A stretch of 64,000 nt of DNA from assembly GCA_004154925.1 (NCBI GenBank), contig QJNS01000326.1:1-64000 (forward strand). The letters run 5' to 3'. This stretch comes from Monosporascus cannonballus. Its lineage: Eukaryota; Ascomycota; Sordariomycetes; Xylariales. The position numbers and the translations under genes are program-made. The notes under the pieces are model-generated. The model was not told where the DNA came from and searched no databases. It saw only the letters and a list, made by a program, of their open reading frames with translations. Positions 48,301-61,931 of this stretch are shown here, piece by piece. Position 1 is the first letter of the stretch; the number at the start of each line of letters is the position of its first letter.

Positions 48301-51300
48301 AGATTCTTACATAAATAATATAATTTTATTAAATCGACTTTTTATTTAGATAATTAAACCTAATAATATTTAGTTTTTAATCTTAATATTATAGAATTAG
48401 TAATAATTAGCTATATATTAAAATTCACATTTTTGGTTAAATACAACAAATATAAAGTACCTTATACATAATTTTGAAAATCAAATTTTTCTTTTTTGTA
48501 ATTAATTTTCTAAGTATTTTTTTAAAAGAAATACATAATTTATTTCTGCTAAGGCTATAAAGAATATAGAATCTCGTACATATTATGTTTTTTAAATTAT
48601 GTGATAGTTTTATTCGTCATATTTTAATAATTTTATATCAAAACCTTTTAAAAAAAACGCTATTTCTTCTAATAGTATTATAGTAATATATTAATTAAAC
48701 TTTCTGTGTTTTAAAACTGTTATGTTAAATCGTTATTTAATTTCTTAAATTTTGCTTTTATCATAATAACAATATGTCATAAATTTTAATATCTATTCTT
48801 TTCTTATATTTTATTCTTTTACGTAATAACGTATTTATTAGAAATTGACGCCTATATTTGTCGCTGTTTCTAATTACATATTAGAGTTTTTAATTTTTTA
48901 TATTTTACTTCATTGATGCCTCATTTAATTAAAACTTTGTATTACTACATTTATAATTTTCCTAAAATCATTTTGTAATTCTTCTATACTGAATTGGGGA
49001 TGGGGCTAATCTAGGTGTATGGGATACAGAACATCTTGATCAGGGCTTGGGAGTGGAAATTGTCTGGCGTCCTCCTTGCTTTTGGCAAACTGCATACAAA
49101 AGTTGACAGGTCAGCATTTTATAGACCGTCGCCGACCCACTTGGAAATGCTAGAACCTTCGACAACAAACATCGCCGATGCCTAACAGCTAGCTAGCACC
49201 TTGCAGCCTAACAACCCAACACCAACCCCACTTCAATACAACGATATCGAAATGAATTATTTAATATCATTCTTAAATGAAATTTTCGAAATGATTAATT
49301 TAGCATCTATGTTTTCGTTATCGTAAACAAAATGTTAATTTTCGGTATTGGGAATTATATAAGATACTAACTTATATTTCTATAATAATTTAAATCTATT
49401 AATAATATCCGGTATTATATGATTTTTACTTCAAATTTGGTAATTTACTCTTACACTACATGAATAGGTTTTAATTCGTATGTCTAAAATAATAAAATTA
49501 TTAACAGTTTTTATAATCGCGTGTAACGCCTTTTGTAATATCTTTTTTGCAACTTTTTTAAGTTTTGTTATTTTGTAATTCTTTTATAAATAACTTTCTC
49601 TTTTTAAATTCTCTTTAAACTTATTGAACCTCATTTATATCTGTTTATATAGTACATTAAATTACTGTATTTATTATTTTTGTCAGCATATTTACTTTGA
49701 AAATTGTATTAATAACTTTTAATTAATTTATAATTTTTTACTTTATGAAATAAAATATTTTGATATAAAACAAGATATCTTTTTAAACCTTTTATAATTT
49801 ATTACTTTCTTAATACAGTTCTTAAGTAAATTTTTATATTATGTATTTTAAAACTTATTTTTCTTTAACTTTGAAAATAAATTTTATATCAAAATACAAA
49901 TCAGTCATAATTTAGAAATAATATATTTTACGATATACTAAATCACGCTTTTCGCAAATTTATAATTATATTAATTATAAAAATAAAATGGTTTTTCTGC
50001 AAATGTTATTTTTCTTGAAGTAAACTTTATACATATATTTATTTGTTTATATCGTTTTATACGAAAATACCAAAAAAATATCGATATTATTTATTTATTT
50101 ATTTTGCTTTTTCCGATTTAATTAGAGAAACTAAGTTTTTCTTTATATATGTATACGGTTCGTTAATAAATAAATCTTTTTTTATTTATTATATATTAAA
50201 TTATTTGGTTGTCCGTATCGCCCGGTATATATTTTAGTATGCTAATTAAAAATTCCAAACTAAATATCTTTTATTCATTTTTAATATTTGTTTAATTATT
50301 TCTTTCGCAACGAAATGTTTTTTTATGTTTTTTAACTAATTTTCTTAACGTTTTTAATTTTCTATTAAAAGTTTGATCGTAATAATCTTATTTTATATTA
50401 GCTGAAATAATACTTATATTCTTATTATTATTTGTTTATTCCTCGTTAAATTATGGCTTAAATATTCATAGCTAATTATTGTGTTGCGGTTTTTTAAGTA
50501 AAAACTATCTTTATATTCCATATTGCTTCTTTATAAATATAATATTGTATTTAATTTAAATTTTCTTTCTCTATGTTTTTCCAAATTCTATAAATTCTAA
50601 AAAATATTATATAAAATATTATTATATCAGAATATGTTAATATTAAGTTAGAGGTTTTTATTATATTTGCTTTGAACATTTGTTATACGCAAAATATGTT
50701 ATCGGCTGTCAATTTTAATTATTATATTAATACAATTTAATGAAATTTTGAAGAATTTAAATTTAAAAATATTATATTTCCGTGTTGAAGCCGTTGAAAA
50801 CCTATTTATTAATTTGTTAATTTTTAATTGAACTTGAATATTAATTAAAAATGTTTTATTATAATTTAATATTACTTCCTTTTACTACAATTATTACGTA
50901 TAAATTTTAAATTTGATTTTCTTATTTATATATTTCGAAATTTCTATTAAAGTTCTTTAAATTATTTAAATTATTATGCATTTATGCTATTATTCAATTT
51001 AGTGTTCTGCTAATAAAGTAATATCACTTTTTATAATAAAATTAAATTCAATAACCCGATATCTTTTAACGCGCCTAATTATAAAATTTATGCGTACGAA
51101 AAATATAACGAAATAAATAAGAAAATACCCGAAATTCGTTCGATATTGTATAAAGAATAATTAAAATTTTACAGAAATATTATTAAATAATTTAAGCTTA
51201 AAAGGTTTTAAAAGGTTTCTTTATTTCGTAAGAAAGTTTAATTGAATAATTTGATTTATTTTAAAAAAAATGTTTTAACGTTTAGAATTTTGCTTTTTGT

Positions 51301-51548
51301 CTTTAGTTTGTCGTATATCGCCTCAAGCAATTTAATAAAATTAAAGTTTCTCTTTTTAAATCAAATAAGGCGCACGTTTAAAAGATTTGATTATTAACTA
51401 ATTCCTTTCTTAATTAAGCTAAATTATTCCTTGTTATAATTTAAATTTATATTATTACTAAAGGTTTCGTAAATTCATTAATAATTAATAAATATACTAT
51501 CCAAAGTATTTTTAAACCTTATTAACGTTATTAAATAATATTTTATAA
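45395..51548 (-). mobile_element. Internal region of a RIP-degraded Gypsy element (gag-pol on the minus strand)
   Basis: Left to right along the plus strand: antisense-ORF zone (45395-45950), chromodomain about 46000-46100, integrase about 46100-47350, RNase H about 47400-47800, RT about 47850-48560 (catalytic motif lost, both Asp turned to Asn), protease near 49430 and gag about 49500-51490. It is more mutated than the stack at 5531-34360. A 246-bp insertion lies at 48990-49235. Its right end meets the LTR at 51549 without a target duplication. Confidence 0.65.
48990..49235. mobile_element. 246-bp TG..CA insertion, unmutated
   Basis: A GC-rich block starting TGAATTGGGG and ending CCCCACTTCA, flanked by ATAC at 48986-48989 and 49236-49239 (five bases if one mismatch is allowed). 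TG..CA ends suit a solo LTR, whereas the roughly 14-bp imperfect inverted ends suit a small TIR element. No coding capacity. Confidence 0.65.
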
Positions 51549-51940
51549 TATATAATAATTCAATCGCTGAATTAATATATACACTTAAATCGTTCAGGTT
51601 TATATTAATAACAATATTATAAAATTAAAATTAATAAATATAATAATTAATTACGTTTCGTAATATTAAAGACATTTTAAATAACGAATTATCATTCCAA
51701 TTTAATAATATTATTTATTACTATAGATAATATCGAATATATAATTTATTCTTCGTTTAAAATATTTAAATGGTTTAAATTTTTAATCGTTTTGAAGTTT
51801 TTAAACCTTTTTAATTTTTTAAAAAGTGTAAGATATTAAAACTTTAAAAAGCATTAAGCCGGTTATGTAATTTTAATAATTATATCGGGTTTAATTTTTT
51901 TATTACTAACACTTTCCAGATCTACTAAAATTATTCCGTT
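51549..51940 (-). repeat. LTR shared by two neighbouring minus-strand Gypsy elements
   Basis: Heavily mutated LTR. The gag start of the left element abuts its left side and the 3' tail of the right element abuts its right side. Its U3 half is of the CTTAAG-array type (relics such as TTAAAAAGCATTAAGCCGG), unlike the LTR at the left element's other end. Confidence 0.55.
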
Positions 51941-54900
51941 ATAATTCGATTTTTTCCCCCTTAATATTTATCGTTCCGAAAGTTTTAATTCGTAAGTTTG
52001 TTTTTCTTATTTTATCAGATTAGGTCGTAGTAAAAAAATTCGTTTATGTAAACGTATTAAAGATTTTCTTTTATGAAAAATAACTATTCGTTTCGGATTT
52101 ATTATGATTTTTTATTTTGGTTACAAAAAAAGAGAGAATATATAGTATTTCGCAATTCCAAAATATATACACAATATATTAGTTATAGCAATTTTTGTGA
52201 CGTTTTTAAACCGTCCTAAATTAAATATAAAAAGTTTCTTACCGAAACAAATCGTTTCAAATATAAGAGAAAAAAGCCCTCAAAAACGTTACTTATTATT
52301 ATTAACAAATTAAATCGTTTTAAAAAAAACAACGATAGCTTTCTAGTCCTTAACGTATAAAAATATTTTGTCATAATATTAAAGATGTTGAAATAATAAA
52401 AGAATTTAAATATTCTAAGCGAAAATAAAAAATAATTTATAATTAAAACAATTACGTCGATATCGGTTATAACCTTTTTAATTAAATTAATTCCGATATT
52501 ATTAATTCGTTATTTCCTAATGTAAACGTTTTGTAAAACGTTTTCGACATCAGTAATAAAAATCTTTTAATAGGCGTTAGATATTTATAAGATTTTAGCT
52601 GGTTTCTAGTTATTTTCGAAATTTAAATACTTTTCTTTATTTTTATATCGTTTTATGTCGTATAAATTTTGATAATGTGTGACGGCTAGGGGGTTTAACC
52701 AACTATTAAACCTTAAGTCGACGAGTTTATGTTGGCAGGAGTATCGTGGGAATCTGAGCAATAGATACAGTAACGTGTCACGTCTCGTAATACCAAGGGT
52801 GCCTTGGGTAACGAAGTGTTATTACAAGCTGAAGCTATCTAAACTATGGAAGTAATGAGCGTATATATCTTTTCATGGATCCCGTTGGATCCCTTGGATC
52901 ACTCCGGATCCATATTGGATAACTGCATGGATCTCGTTGAATCCCTTAGATCACTCCGGATCCATGTCACGTGGTTTCGACCCACTCGGGTCCTGTTTCA
53001 GTCGATGAGTGACCGTTTCCGAGACCCCTCCTTGGTTGGGTCATAACATAATGTGCGTTATAAATTAAATAAGAACATAGAAAAAACAGAATAAAATTAG
53101 ATTTTAGGCAAAACCTTTAATTAATAATTATTTTCAAAAATTCTTTTAATATTTTTATATAAACCGATATATGTGAAATCGACTTTTCGATTTGTTTTTA
53201 TATTTAAATGTTTTTTAAGAAAATAAGTTAATTTTTTATTTTAAAAAGTTAAATGTTTTAGCTTTTTTTAAGCAATTTATTTATTTATTTGATTAAGTAT
53301 AAACTTTAATTTTAGTTTTAGTTTTTTGATATAGTTATTTAAAATATTCCGATATAAATATTCTATTAACGTTAATAATTTTATTAAGCGCGTGTTTATA
53401 AACGTTAAAAATATACTTAAAATTTATCAATATTAAAACGATTTTAATATTTTTATAATAAATAGTGTTATATATTTTTTCGGCGATTGGTAATTTTTTA
53501 ACTGAAATTTTTGTTCGTAATTAATATAATATTATAAATATATTTTCAAGGGTTGTTTTAATAGTTTTATTTATTCGTTATGTAAGGCTTAAAAGTATTA
53601 AATAATTTATAATTTAAATCGATTTATATTATAAAATTCTGTTAAAATTTAAAAATAAACGTAGTTCTTCCATCTAAAATAATCTTATTTAATATTTCGT
53701 AAATATCGAACAAACTTTTAAAGTTTCTATATAATATAAATTCGGTGTAGGTGTTTTTAACGAAATAGAATATAAAGAAATTTCGCCATTTTATTAACTA
53801 TTGCAAATATATAAGTATAATATATATTTGTTACTAGATTTTCGGAGAGAAGAAGTTTATTAATTAAATTTATAATAATTAAGCCGGGTGCCTTTCTTTA
53901 ATTAATAATAAATAATATTTTCTATTACGTTTATATTGTTACATTATAATTGTATTACAAATATTATATTATTATTGTATTCTTAACATTATTACGTTTA
54001 GTTTAAAGAATTAATAAATCCGTTAAAATAGTTTTTAAAAGTTTGCAAATTCCTGGATTTTTATATAATTAATATTTATATCCACTATATATTACGTTTA
54101 TTTAACATTTTGTAAAATCTTTAATTTCTTTGTTTGTTTATTTTTAGTAAATTACCGTTATTTGTTTTGATATTTTAGTATATATCGTATAGTATACTCC
54201 GGATTATTATAATCTAACGTAAAGGAAAATATTTTAATACAATACGAAAATTATATAATTAACTTTAATTAAACCTTTTCAAGATTTCGCAATTTGATTA
54301 AGGTATCGGCTTTTTTAGTTTCTGAACCCTTTTAATATAGAATAATATAATTAAAATTTGCCATTTTCGTATATATTATAATTATCGTTTCGTAGATTCT
54401 TTTGGTCGTAATAAAACGGGTAAACCTTTAGTAATTCATATAAGTTTTAACTTAATATATATTTCTTTTAAGAAAATACCTACGTTTTCAAAAATCGTTA
54501 ATAACAACCATAAGCTTTTTATTCGAAATAACGTAATAAAATTCCGCTCCTTTTAATTTATACCAAAAGAATATAATAAATTATAATATGCCTTAATTGT
54601 TTCGTTTTCCATTTGTTACGTTGAACGCGTAATTTAAAATATTAGTATTCTATTTTAAAGAGGCGCATAAAATTATATTTAGTTAATATTAATTTATTAG
54701 CAATTTTACTGTTTATTTTATAGAACGCTCCTTTCGTTTAAAACGTGTATTTAAATTCTTTTCAATAAGATTAATTAAAATTACAATAAATGTCTTGAAA
54801 TTTCGAATAACTCTTTTTAATAATTGGTAAATTGGAAGAATATTGACATCTTTATATTATAATTAACGTATTTAATTATATAATTACAATTATTATTTGG

Positions 54901-56801
54901 AATTTATTTTAATATAACTTGAAGAAAATAATATATTTAGGTTTTCTATATTTTCTATATAAAAATTACTTTTTTTTTACATTAAATAATAATTTATCCT
55001 TTTGTAAAACTTAATCGACTTTGTAGAAGTATTTTATATATGTTTTTCTCGTCTCCAAATAAATAAATATCTTGTCGAAGTAACATAAAATAAAAACGTC
55101 GAAATATCTTCGTGATAAATAATATACTATTCTTTAAAATATTTTTAATATCTTCGAAGATCTTTGTAATATAACTGAGTATTTAAATAATCGATATTTC
55201 GTTTTCAAAGCCGCTTTTTATTCTTATTCTTTGTCGGCTTTAATATGGTTATATTTATTTCTAAAATTAAATATTAGAAATTATTTAGCTTTTAAAATCT
55301 GTTTTTTGATTTTATAATTGAAGATAATAACATCGAATACTTAACGACAATCTCGTTTAATTATCTATATCTAATTTTAAGTCGTAATTTGCAATTTCTT
55401 TTAAGTATGTAAAATATAAAATATATTACGAATAATCTCGAAAATCGATTGTATCCCTTTTATAACCGATTTTCGAAATATTTTTAAATACGTATAATTT
55501 ATTTCCGTTAAAGTTATATATAAGAAAAATTTATATAATTAAGCTTTTTTTCCAAAAGTTTTTATAATTTTATTTATTGCGTTTTTATAATATCGTGTTT
55601 AGCCTTTATTAGAAAATTTATTTATATGTATAAATTCTAATTTATTTACTTAACTTTTACTTTAACAATAACAATAATAAGTTATATATTTTTGGACTTA
55701 ATATCTTTTGCATTTGTTTTTACTTAATAAAATGTTTATCGTATTTTTACGCTTCCGTTTGTTATTAATTTTAATCGATTATTAAAATTTAATTTTTAAT
55801 TAATAATATATAAGGCGAATTTACTTCGTTAAACTTTGCGCTGTATAAAGTTTCGTATTAATATATCGATAATATTTTTCATATTATGCATCGATTTCTA
55901 AGTTCAGCAATGTTAAAATTAATAATTTAGTATCGTTTTTAAATAAAAGTTTCGAAATAATTAGTTTCAGATTAAACATTTTCTTTATCGTAAGCAAAAT
56001 CTTAATTTTCGATATTCGTTACTATATAAAGCTGTAATTTACAATTTTATTACAACTTAAATTTATTAATTAAGTTTAATATAATGTAATCTCGGCTTAA
56101 AGTTTCGTAATTTACTATTGTAATATATTAATATATTTTAATTTGTTTATTTAAAGTAATAAAGCTTTTTAAGGGTTTTCTCGCTGTATTTAAAGCCTTT
56201 TTTGAAAGCTTTTCATAATTCTTTGAAACTTCGTTATTTTTCGAATTTTTTATATGTACCGTTTCTTTTCATTCTTTTAGGAATGTAATAAATCGTATTG
56301 TTAACTTTATTTTAATTCATTTTATATTATATAATTGAGTCATTTATTTGCTATATCATATTTTATTATATTATATTGTTATTGGCTTTTTATATTTCTC
56401 TGATAAAAAACCAATTTATCCTTTAAAAGTTTTTAAATAAAATTTACAAGAATTATTAATTGAAAATACAAATTTATAATAACTTTTAAAGAATGATTTT
56501 TTGCGATATATTACATTACTTTCATCGCAAATTAATGATTATTTTAATTGTAAATGCAAACAAAGATGTTATTGCGAATAATATTGTCCTTTTAATTAAC
56601 TTTACAAACTTATTCGTTTACCGGTATCGTTTTAAGGTGTAATAATTCGAAAATATCGATATTACCGTTTATTCACTTTATTATCTCCCATTTAATTAAG
56701 AAAATCGAATTGTTTCTTAAATATATACGATACGTTCATAAATACACTTCTTTTATTTATTCTAGGCTAAATATTTTCTTTATTCATAATATACCGCGTA
56801 T
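51941..56801 (-). mobile_element. Second minus-strand Gypsy element, left part (runs on at 63377)
   Basis: Antisense-ORF zone (about 51950-52550, relics of a basic and Lys-rich frame), chromodomain about 52560-52670, a solo LTR insertion at 52678-53048, integrase about 53060-54280, RNase H about 54290-54750, RT about 54800-55520 (catalytic motif altered to YFDK), protease near 56100, then gag. It is interrupted at 56802 by a plus-strand element. Confidence 0.65.
52678..53048 (-). repeat. Solo LTR, 371 bp, TSD TAATG, nearly unmutated
   Basis: TGTGACGGCTAGG to GGTCATAACA with TAATG at 52673-52677 and 53049-53053. U3 carries at least six GGATC/GGATCC-type words and CACGTG near 52967. The open frame 52846-53046 inside it is fortuitous. 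Confidence 0.93.
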
Positions 56802-57190
56802 TATTATGTCCTAATAAATTACGGCTTTTAGAAAAGGTCGCAATAGATATAGCAAAGAAAATTAAGTAGGTTAGATTACGTAACGGATTATCAATTTACT
56901 AATAATAAACTAATAAAGGGGATTACTAACTGATTAATAGTAAGCCAATAAGCCGGATTACTAACTTACTAGAAATAAGCCCGTAAATCACAATTAAGAT
57001 CTATATATTTGTTACTTTCATAATTTAAATGATGATAATATATAAGAATAATTCGTTATATAAAATATAATTAGTATTAAGAAATGTAATTAATTATTAT
57101 ATTTATTATTTAAATTCCTCCGATATTTCTATTAATATAAATCCGTACGATTTAAGTTTAATGATTAATTTAACCGTTTAAGCGTTATGC
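56802..57190 (+). repeat. 5' LTR of the plus-strand Gypsy element
   Basis: Carries a direct-repeat array of GGATTACTAACT-like words around 56870-56985, different from the CTTAAG and GGATC arrays of the other LTR subfamilies. Right end approximate. Confidence 0.65.
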
Positions 57191-60100
57191 GGTATAAATC
57201 TTTATTAAATAATATTTTTAAATTTTAAATAGTATTATCAGCATTATATCTATTGGCTAATACTTAACGTATAAGAATCGTAATAATAATATAAGTTTAA
57301 AATATAAAAAGTAATAACCTCGTTTAATTAAAAAAAGGTTTTCGACGATTATATTTTTTAAATAAACGCTTATTCTGCTGTTTCGTTTTAAATAATATAT
57401 AAAAGGCTTAAGAATAAAGGTAAAATTCGAGATATTGGAAAACCTTTTAAAGAAAATTATACTATTTAATTAAATTTTACGAAAAGACCAAAAAATATTT
57501 TCAAATTTCTCCAAGTAGAATTATTTAATTATATTTTCGTAAACTTACAATTAACATTTAATTAATATCGAACGTATTTTAACTATTTTCTTAATCGATT
57601 TATTACGTTTGTTTTCTAAATAAAATATATAATTATTTAATTCGAACTTCTTATAAGAAAATATATTTCTTTAATAACGCGAAAATAGAAGTTTAATGTA
57701 ATGCAAATATATAATAATTGCGAATAATTCGAATAAATATTAACGAAACGTTTCGAAATAGTAAATGAAAAAACAAATGCCAAAATACACATTAAATAAT
57801 TATAATAAGAAATCTGTATTTAATTACGATAATACTCTTATTTAACAGGTATCGAAATTAAATTAAAAATAAAAATTATTAATAGCGAAATTTTTCGACA
57901 GCCAAAAAACAGGTTTAAAAGGGAGATTTTAATTTTAATTAACGCCAATATTTATTAAATTATATCGTTATATTAATTAAAATAAATAGCCGATAATATG
58001 TCTAGCGTGGAAGAAACGGTAATGTTAAATAATAATTTATATAATAAAATATTAATATTTATGAAGGTTGAAATTATACACCCAAAACTTACATTAAGTT
58101 AAATATTATAATTATAGAAAAAGACATAAAACGTTTCTAAATATAATTTATTGAAAAAAGAGTACTAAAATATTTAAATATTGATGTTTAAAAAATAATA
58201 TAAAAAATTAGAAAATAATACAAAACACTGCTAATATAACACGAATTTAATATAAAATAAAGTCGTTGCGATAAAAGATTCGACAAAAAATATAAATGGT
58301 TCAAAGAACACTAGATATAAATGAAGAATATTTATTTAAAATTCTTAAATGGATATGGCAAAGTATATACTGCATATTATAGACACCGAAAATATTTAAT
58401 ATAAAATGAATAAAAAGGGCCACTTCTTAACGTATCGAACGTATATATAAAAACGGATTCGAGTTTTATGTAAATTGGAAATAATAATATAAATAAACAG
58501 GAATATTAATATTTTCGAATTATTATTTTATAAAACGAAATCGACAGATAGATAACATCATAAAATTAGCTAATAAGAAAATAATAGCGGTAAACAACCT
58601 TTTTTGGTTTTAATTATCAACATATTTATTTGATTATGAAAAAGTTATTATAAATTTTTATTTTTAATTAATATTTATTGCAAATATTATAAAAAACTTA
58701 AAAAGAGTTTTCATATTTTTTAAGAATCATATTAAAAAACAGCGAATTAGAAAAGGATTAATACAATGCTATATCTTTTAATAAAAAGAATTTATTTAAT
58801 AAACTAGAAACTTACAAATTAATTTAAAAAAACCTTCGTATAATTAAAAATCTAAATACGGCGGAAAGAATATTAAATATAATAATTTAATATGTTTTAC
58901 GAAAAGACATAAATAGAATTTGATAAATTCGAAAAAGAATTTAGAAAAACGTTACTTATAAAAGAGCCGTAAAATAACTAAACCTCAAGTAATTAAAACG
59001 GATTTTCAAAAATGGTTTTAAACGCGATTATAAAATTTTATTAATAACTTTATTACTGCAAAATATAAATGGGAACTTATTAATATATTATAATAACAAA
59101 ATACGAAATTGTAAATAAAAATTGTATTATACGACATATTAGTAATAAATGTAAATTATTAAAAAAATAAAAAATAAAACTTTATATAATTAAGAATATC
59201 GAAAATTAAAGTTGTGCTTACGATAATAGAAAGTTTTTACGCAAAATTAATTATTTCGAGATTTTTATTTAAACATATTATTAAATAATTAATTTAGATA
59301 TCGTTTTATTTGAGAATTACGATATAATTATAGAATTACTATAAATAGATTAATACAAAATGTTATTTAATTAAAAGATGAATTAAGTGAAATTTATTTT
59401 GTATCCCATTAATAAAGGAAAAAGAACACTTAAAATTCTAATTTTTAAGCAGAAGTAGTAACGAATAAAAATATAAAGATGTAATAAATACCTTATTATT
59501 TAAAGAGATAAAATATAAGAAAAATAGATATTAAAAATACGACGTATTATTATTATTATCAAAATAAAGTTTAAATAATTAAATAACGATTTAAAATAAT
59601 AAACGTAAAGATTAAAGCAATTAAAACATATGTTATTATATTATTACTAATATAACGAATTTTTTAAATCTAAAGTTAATATAAAATTACCAGAATATAA
59701 TAAATAAAATTTCGAAATAATTTTAAAAAATACTTATTTACGAAGTTTTAACTTATTTATAGCTTTAACGGAAACGAATACTGCGTATTTAAAAGATACC
59801 TAGAAAATGGGTTATAAAAAGCATAGATTTAATTTTCGAAATTCTATGTAAGATATTTGATGTTTTTCGAATTTCAAAAAACGATAAATTACACCTTATA
59901 ATTGATTATATATAATTAAATAACATTTTTATTAAAAATCGAGTATTATAATTACAATTAATACAATAAAAAATAATGTTTACGAGATTAAATAATTTAT
60001 TATATTCGATTTTAAATACGAATTTAATTCTTTTATAACTAAAAAAATGGAAAATGATTTTTAAACCGAAATATAAACTATTTAAAAACTTAATTATGTT

Positions 60101-61807
60101 AATAGAATTTACGAACATATTAATAATATTTTAACATATAATAAACTATATATTATAAAAGTATTTCCACGATATTCTTATTTATTCGAAAACGGAAAAG
60201 ATATATACAAAATACGCTTATAAAATTTTGTAATTTGTATAAAACATTAAATTGTTAATTAATATAATGAGAATTAATTTTATATGGAGAAAATAGACTA
60301 TCTACGATATATTATTATTATGTGATATATTAAAATAAATTCAAAATAATTTTTTAAATTGTAAAATAGTAAACCTTAAAACTACATAATAAATATAATT
60401 GTTTTTTAGATTTGTGAATTATTATAAAAAGTTCATTTATAATTTTAATAAAACCAGTATATTTTTAAGTAATTTTATGAAAAAGAATTTTAAATTCACG
60501 CCATAAATAAAAAAGGTTTGCAGAAAATCAAAAATGAGATTATTAATAAACTATTACTAATTATATGCGATTTAATACGTTTCGTTAAATTAAAAACGGA
60601 TATTTCGAATTATGCGTTAAATGTAATAGTTGAATAATAAACGATTAAGGTAAATTATGTTTTATTATATTTTGTTTATATAAGTAAAAAAAACTGAATT
60701 TAATTATATAATTTTAAATAAAAAGTTTATAGTTATCGTTATAGTTTTCCGAGAATTTTGGCATTTTTAAAGAGAATTTTTATCAAGTTTAGATTTATAC
60801 GGATTATCAAAATTTTATCTGTTTTATTAAGACCGAAATACTTACCAGATAATAATTTCGATACGTAAAAGAAATAGGAAGTTTAGATTCCCTTATTATT
60901 TGCAAAAAAACGCATAAAAATAACAAAACAAACGTTTGAAGTATATAATTAAATTTCGAAAAAACGTTACTGGAAGTTAATTATATAGTTTTTGTTTTTA
61001 TTATAGAAACATATTTACGCCTATATTAAATTGTAATAATGTAGGCGATATTACATAGCATATGTTAAGAATTTCAAAATATAAATACAATTTATTAAAA
61101 AAAGCAATATAAATAAGCCATATATTTAATATAAGATATATATAAATATTAATTATATAAATGTATGAAAATTTAAAATCCTTTAACACGTTTTTAAAGT
61201 ATTTATATTTTTAATAATAAAAATAATAATATAAAACTTACGACGATAATATAATCTCTATAACAAAATCAAAACGTAATAATATTAACTTTATAAAAAA
61301 TTATAATTATTATTAACCGTTTAAATATTGTGACATTTAATTATTACAAATTTTATTACTAAATTTCTTTAATTTGAAAATCTAATAATAAAAATATATT
61401 ACCGCAATATTTTCGTTATCGTTAACAGATTTACGAAAATCTTTTATTGATTGTTTTATTAAAAATTACTAATATCTAATAATTAAACCTATATTTTTAA
61501 AAGATATTTTGAATATATATAAATTATTATACGAAATTATTTCTAATAAAATGATAAGGTTTACTTTTTAGTTTTAAGAACACCTTATCATATAAATCAG
61601 TTTAAATTATAAAGTATCTAACGTATTGAAATATAAACGGATAAATAAATATATCGAATAGAGTAAATATAAAAAACGTATTTAAAATATTATATTAATT
61701 ACGAATAAAATAATTAAATTTAAAAGCTATGTATTATTTAACAAATGTATAATATTAATTATTGTAAAAGTATTAAAAAATTTTAATAAATACAATTTTT
61801 GTTTTAT

Positions 61808-61931
61808 TGCTACGACATAGAAAAACAAGAGTCTAGCTATTATACCACTAAAAGTGGAACGTTGTCAGGTCGAGCCATGACTGCCTTGTTCTGTCCTATA
61901 TATCTACAAGGTTTCACTTGGAACTGTGACA
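61808..61931 (-). repeat. Solo 124-bp LTR, TSD TTTAT
   Basis: Inverted copy of 42843-42966, same length, flanked by TTTAT at 61803-61807 and 61932-61936. It has a few more transitions than the other copy but is far less mutated than its surroundings. Confidence 0.9.

Noticed and set aside
50043..50237. 64-codon hydrophobic frame
   Set aside because: It falls inside the mutated gag of the element at 45395-51548, and its composition reflects AT bias.
52846..53046. 66-codon plus-strand frame with repeated DP/GS motifs
   Set aside because: It lies wholly inside the 371-bp solo LTR; the apparent repeats are the GGATC words of U3.
59906..61189. Two hydrophobic minus-strand frames (59906-60118 and 61001-61189)
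   Set aside because: They are antisense to the RT and integrase of the element at 56802-63376, far from the antisense Zn2Cys6 zone, and show AT-driven composition only.
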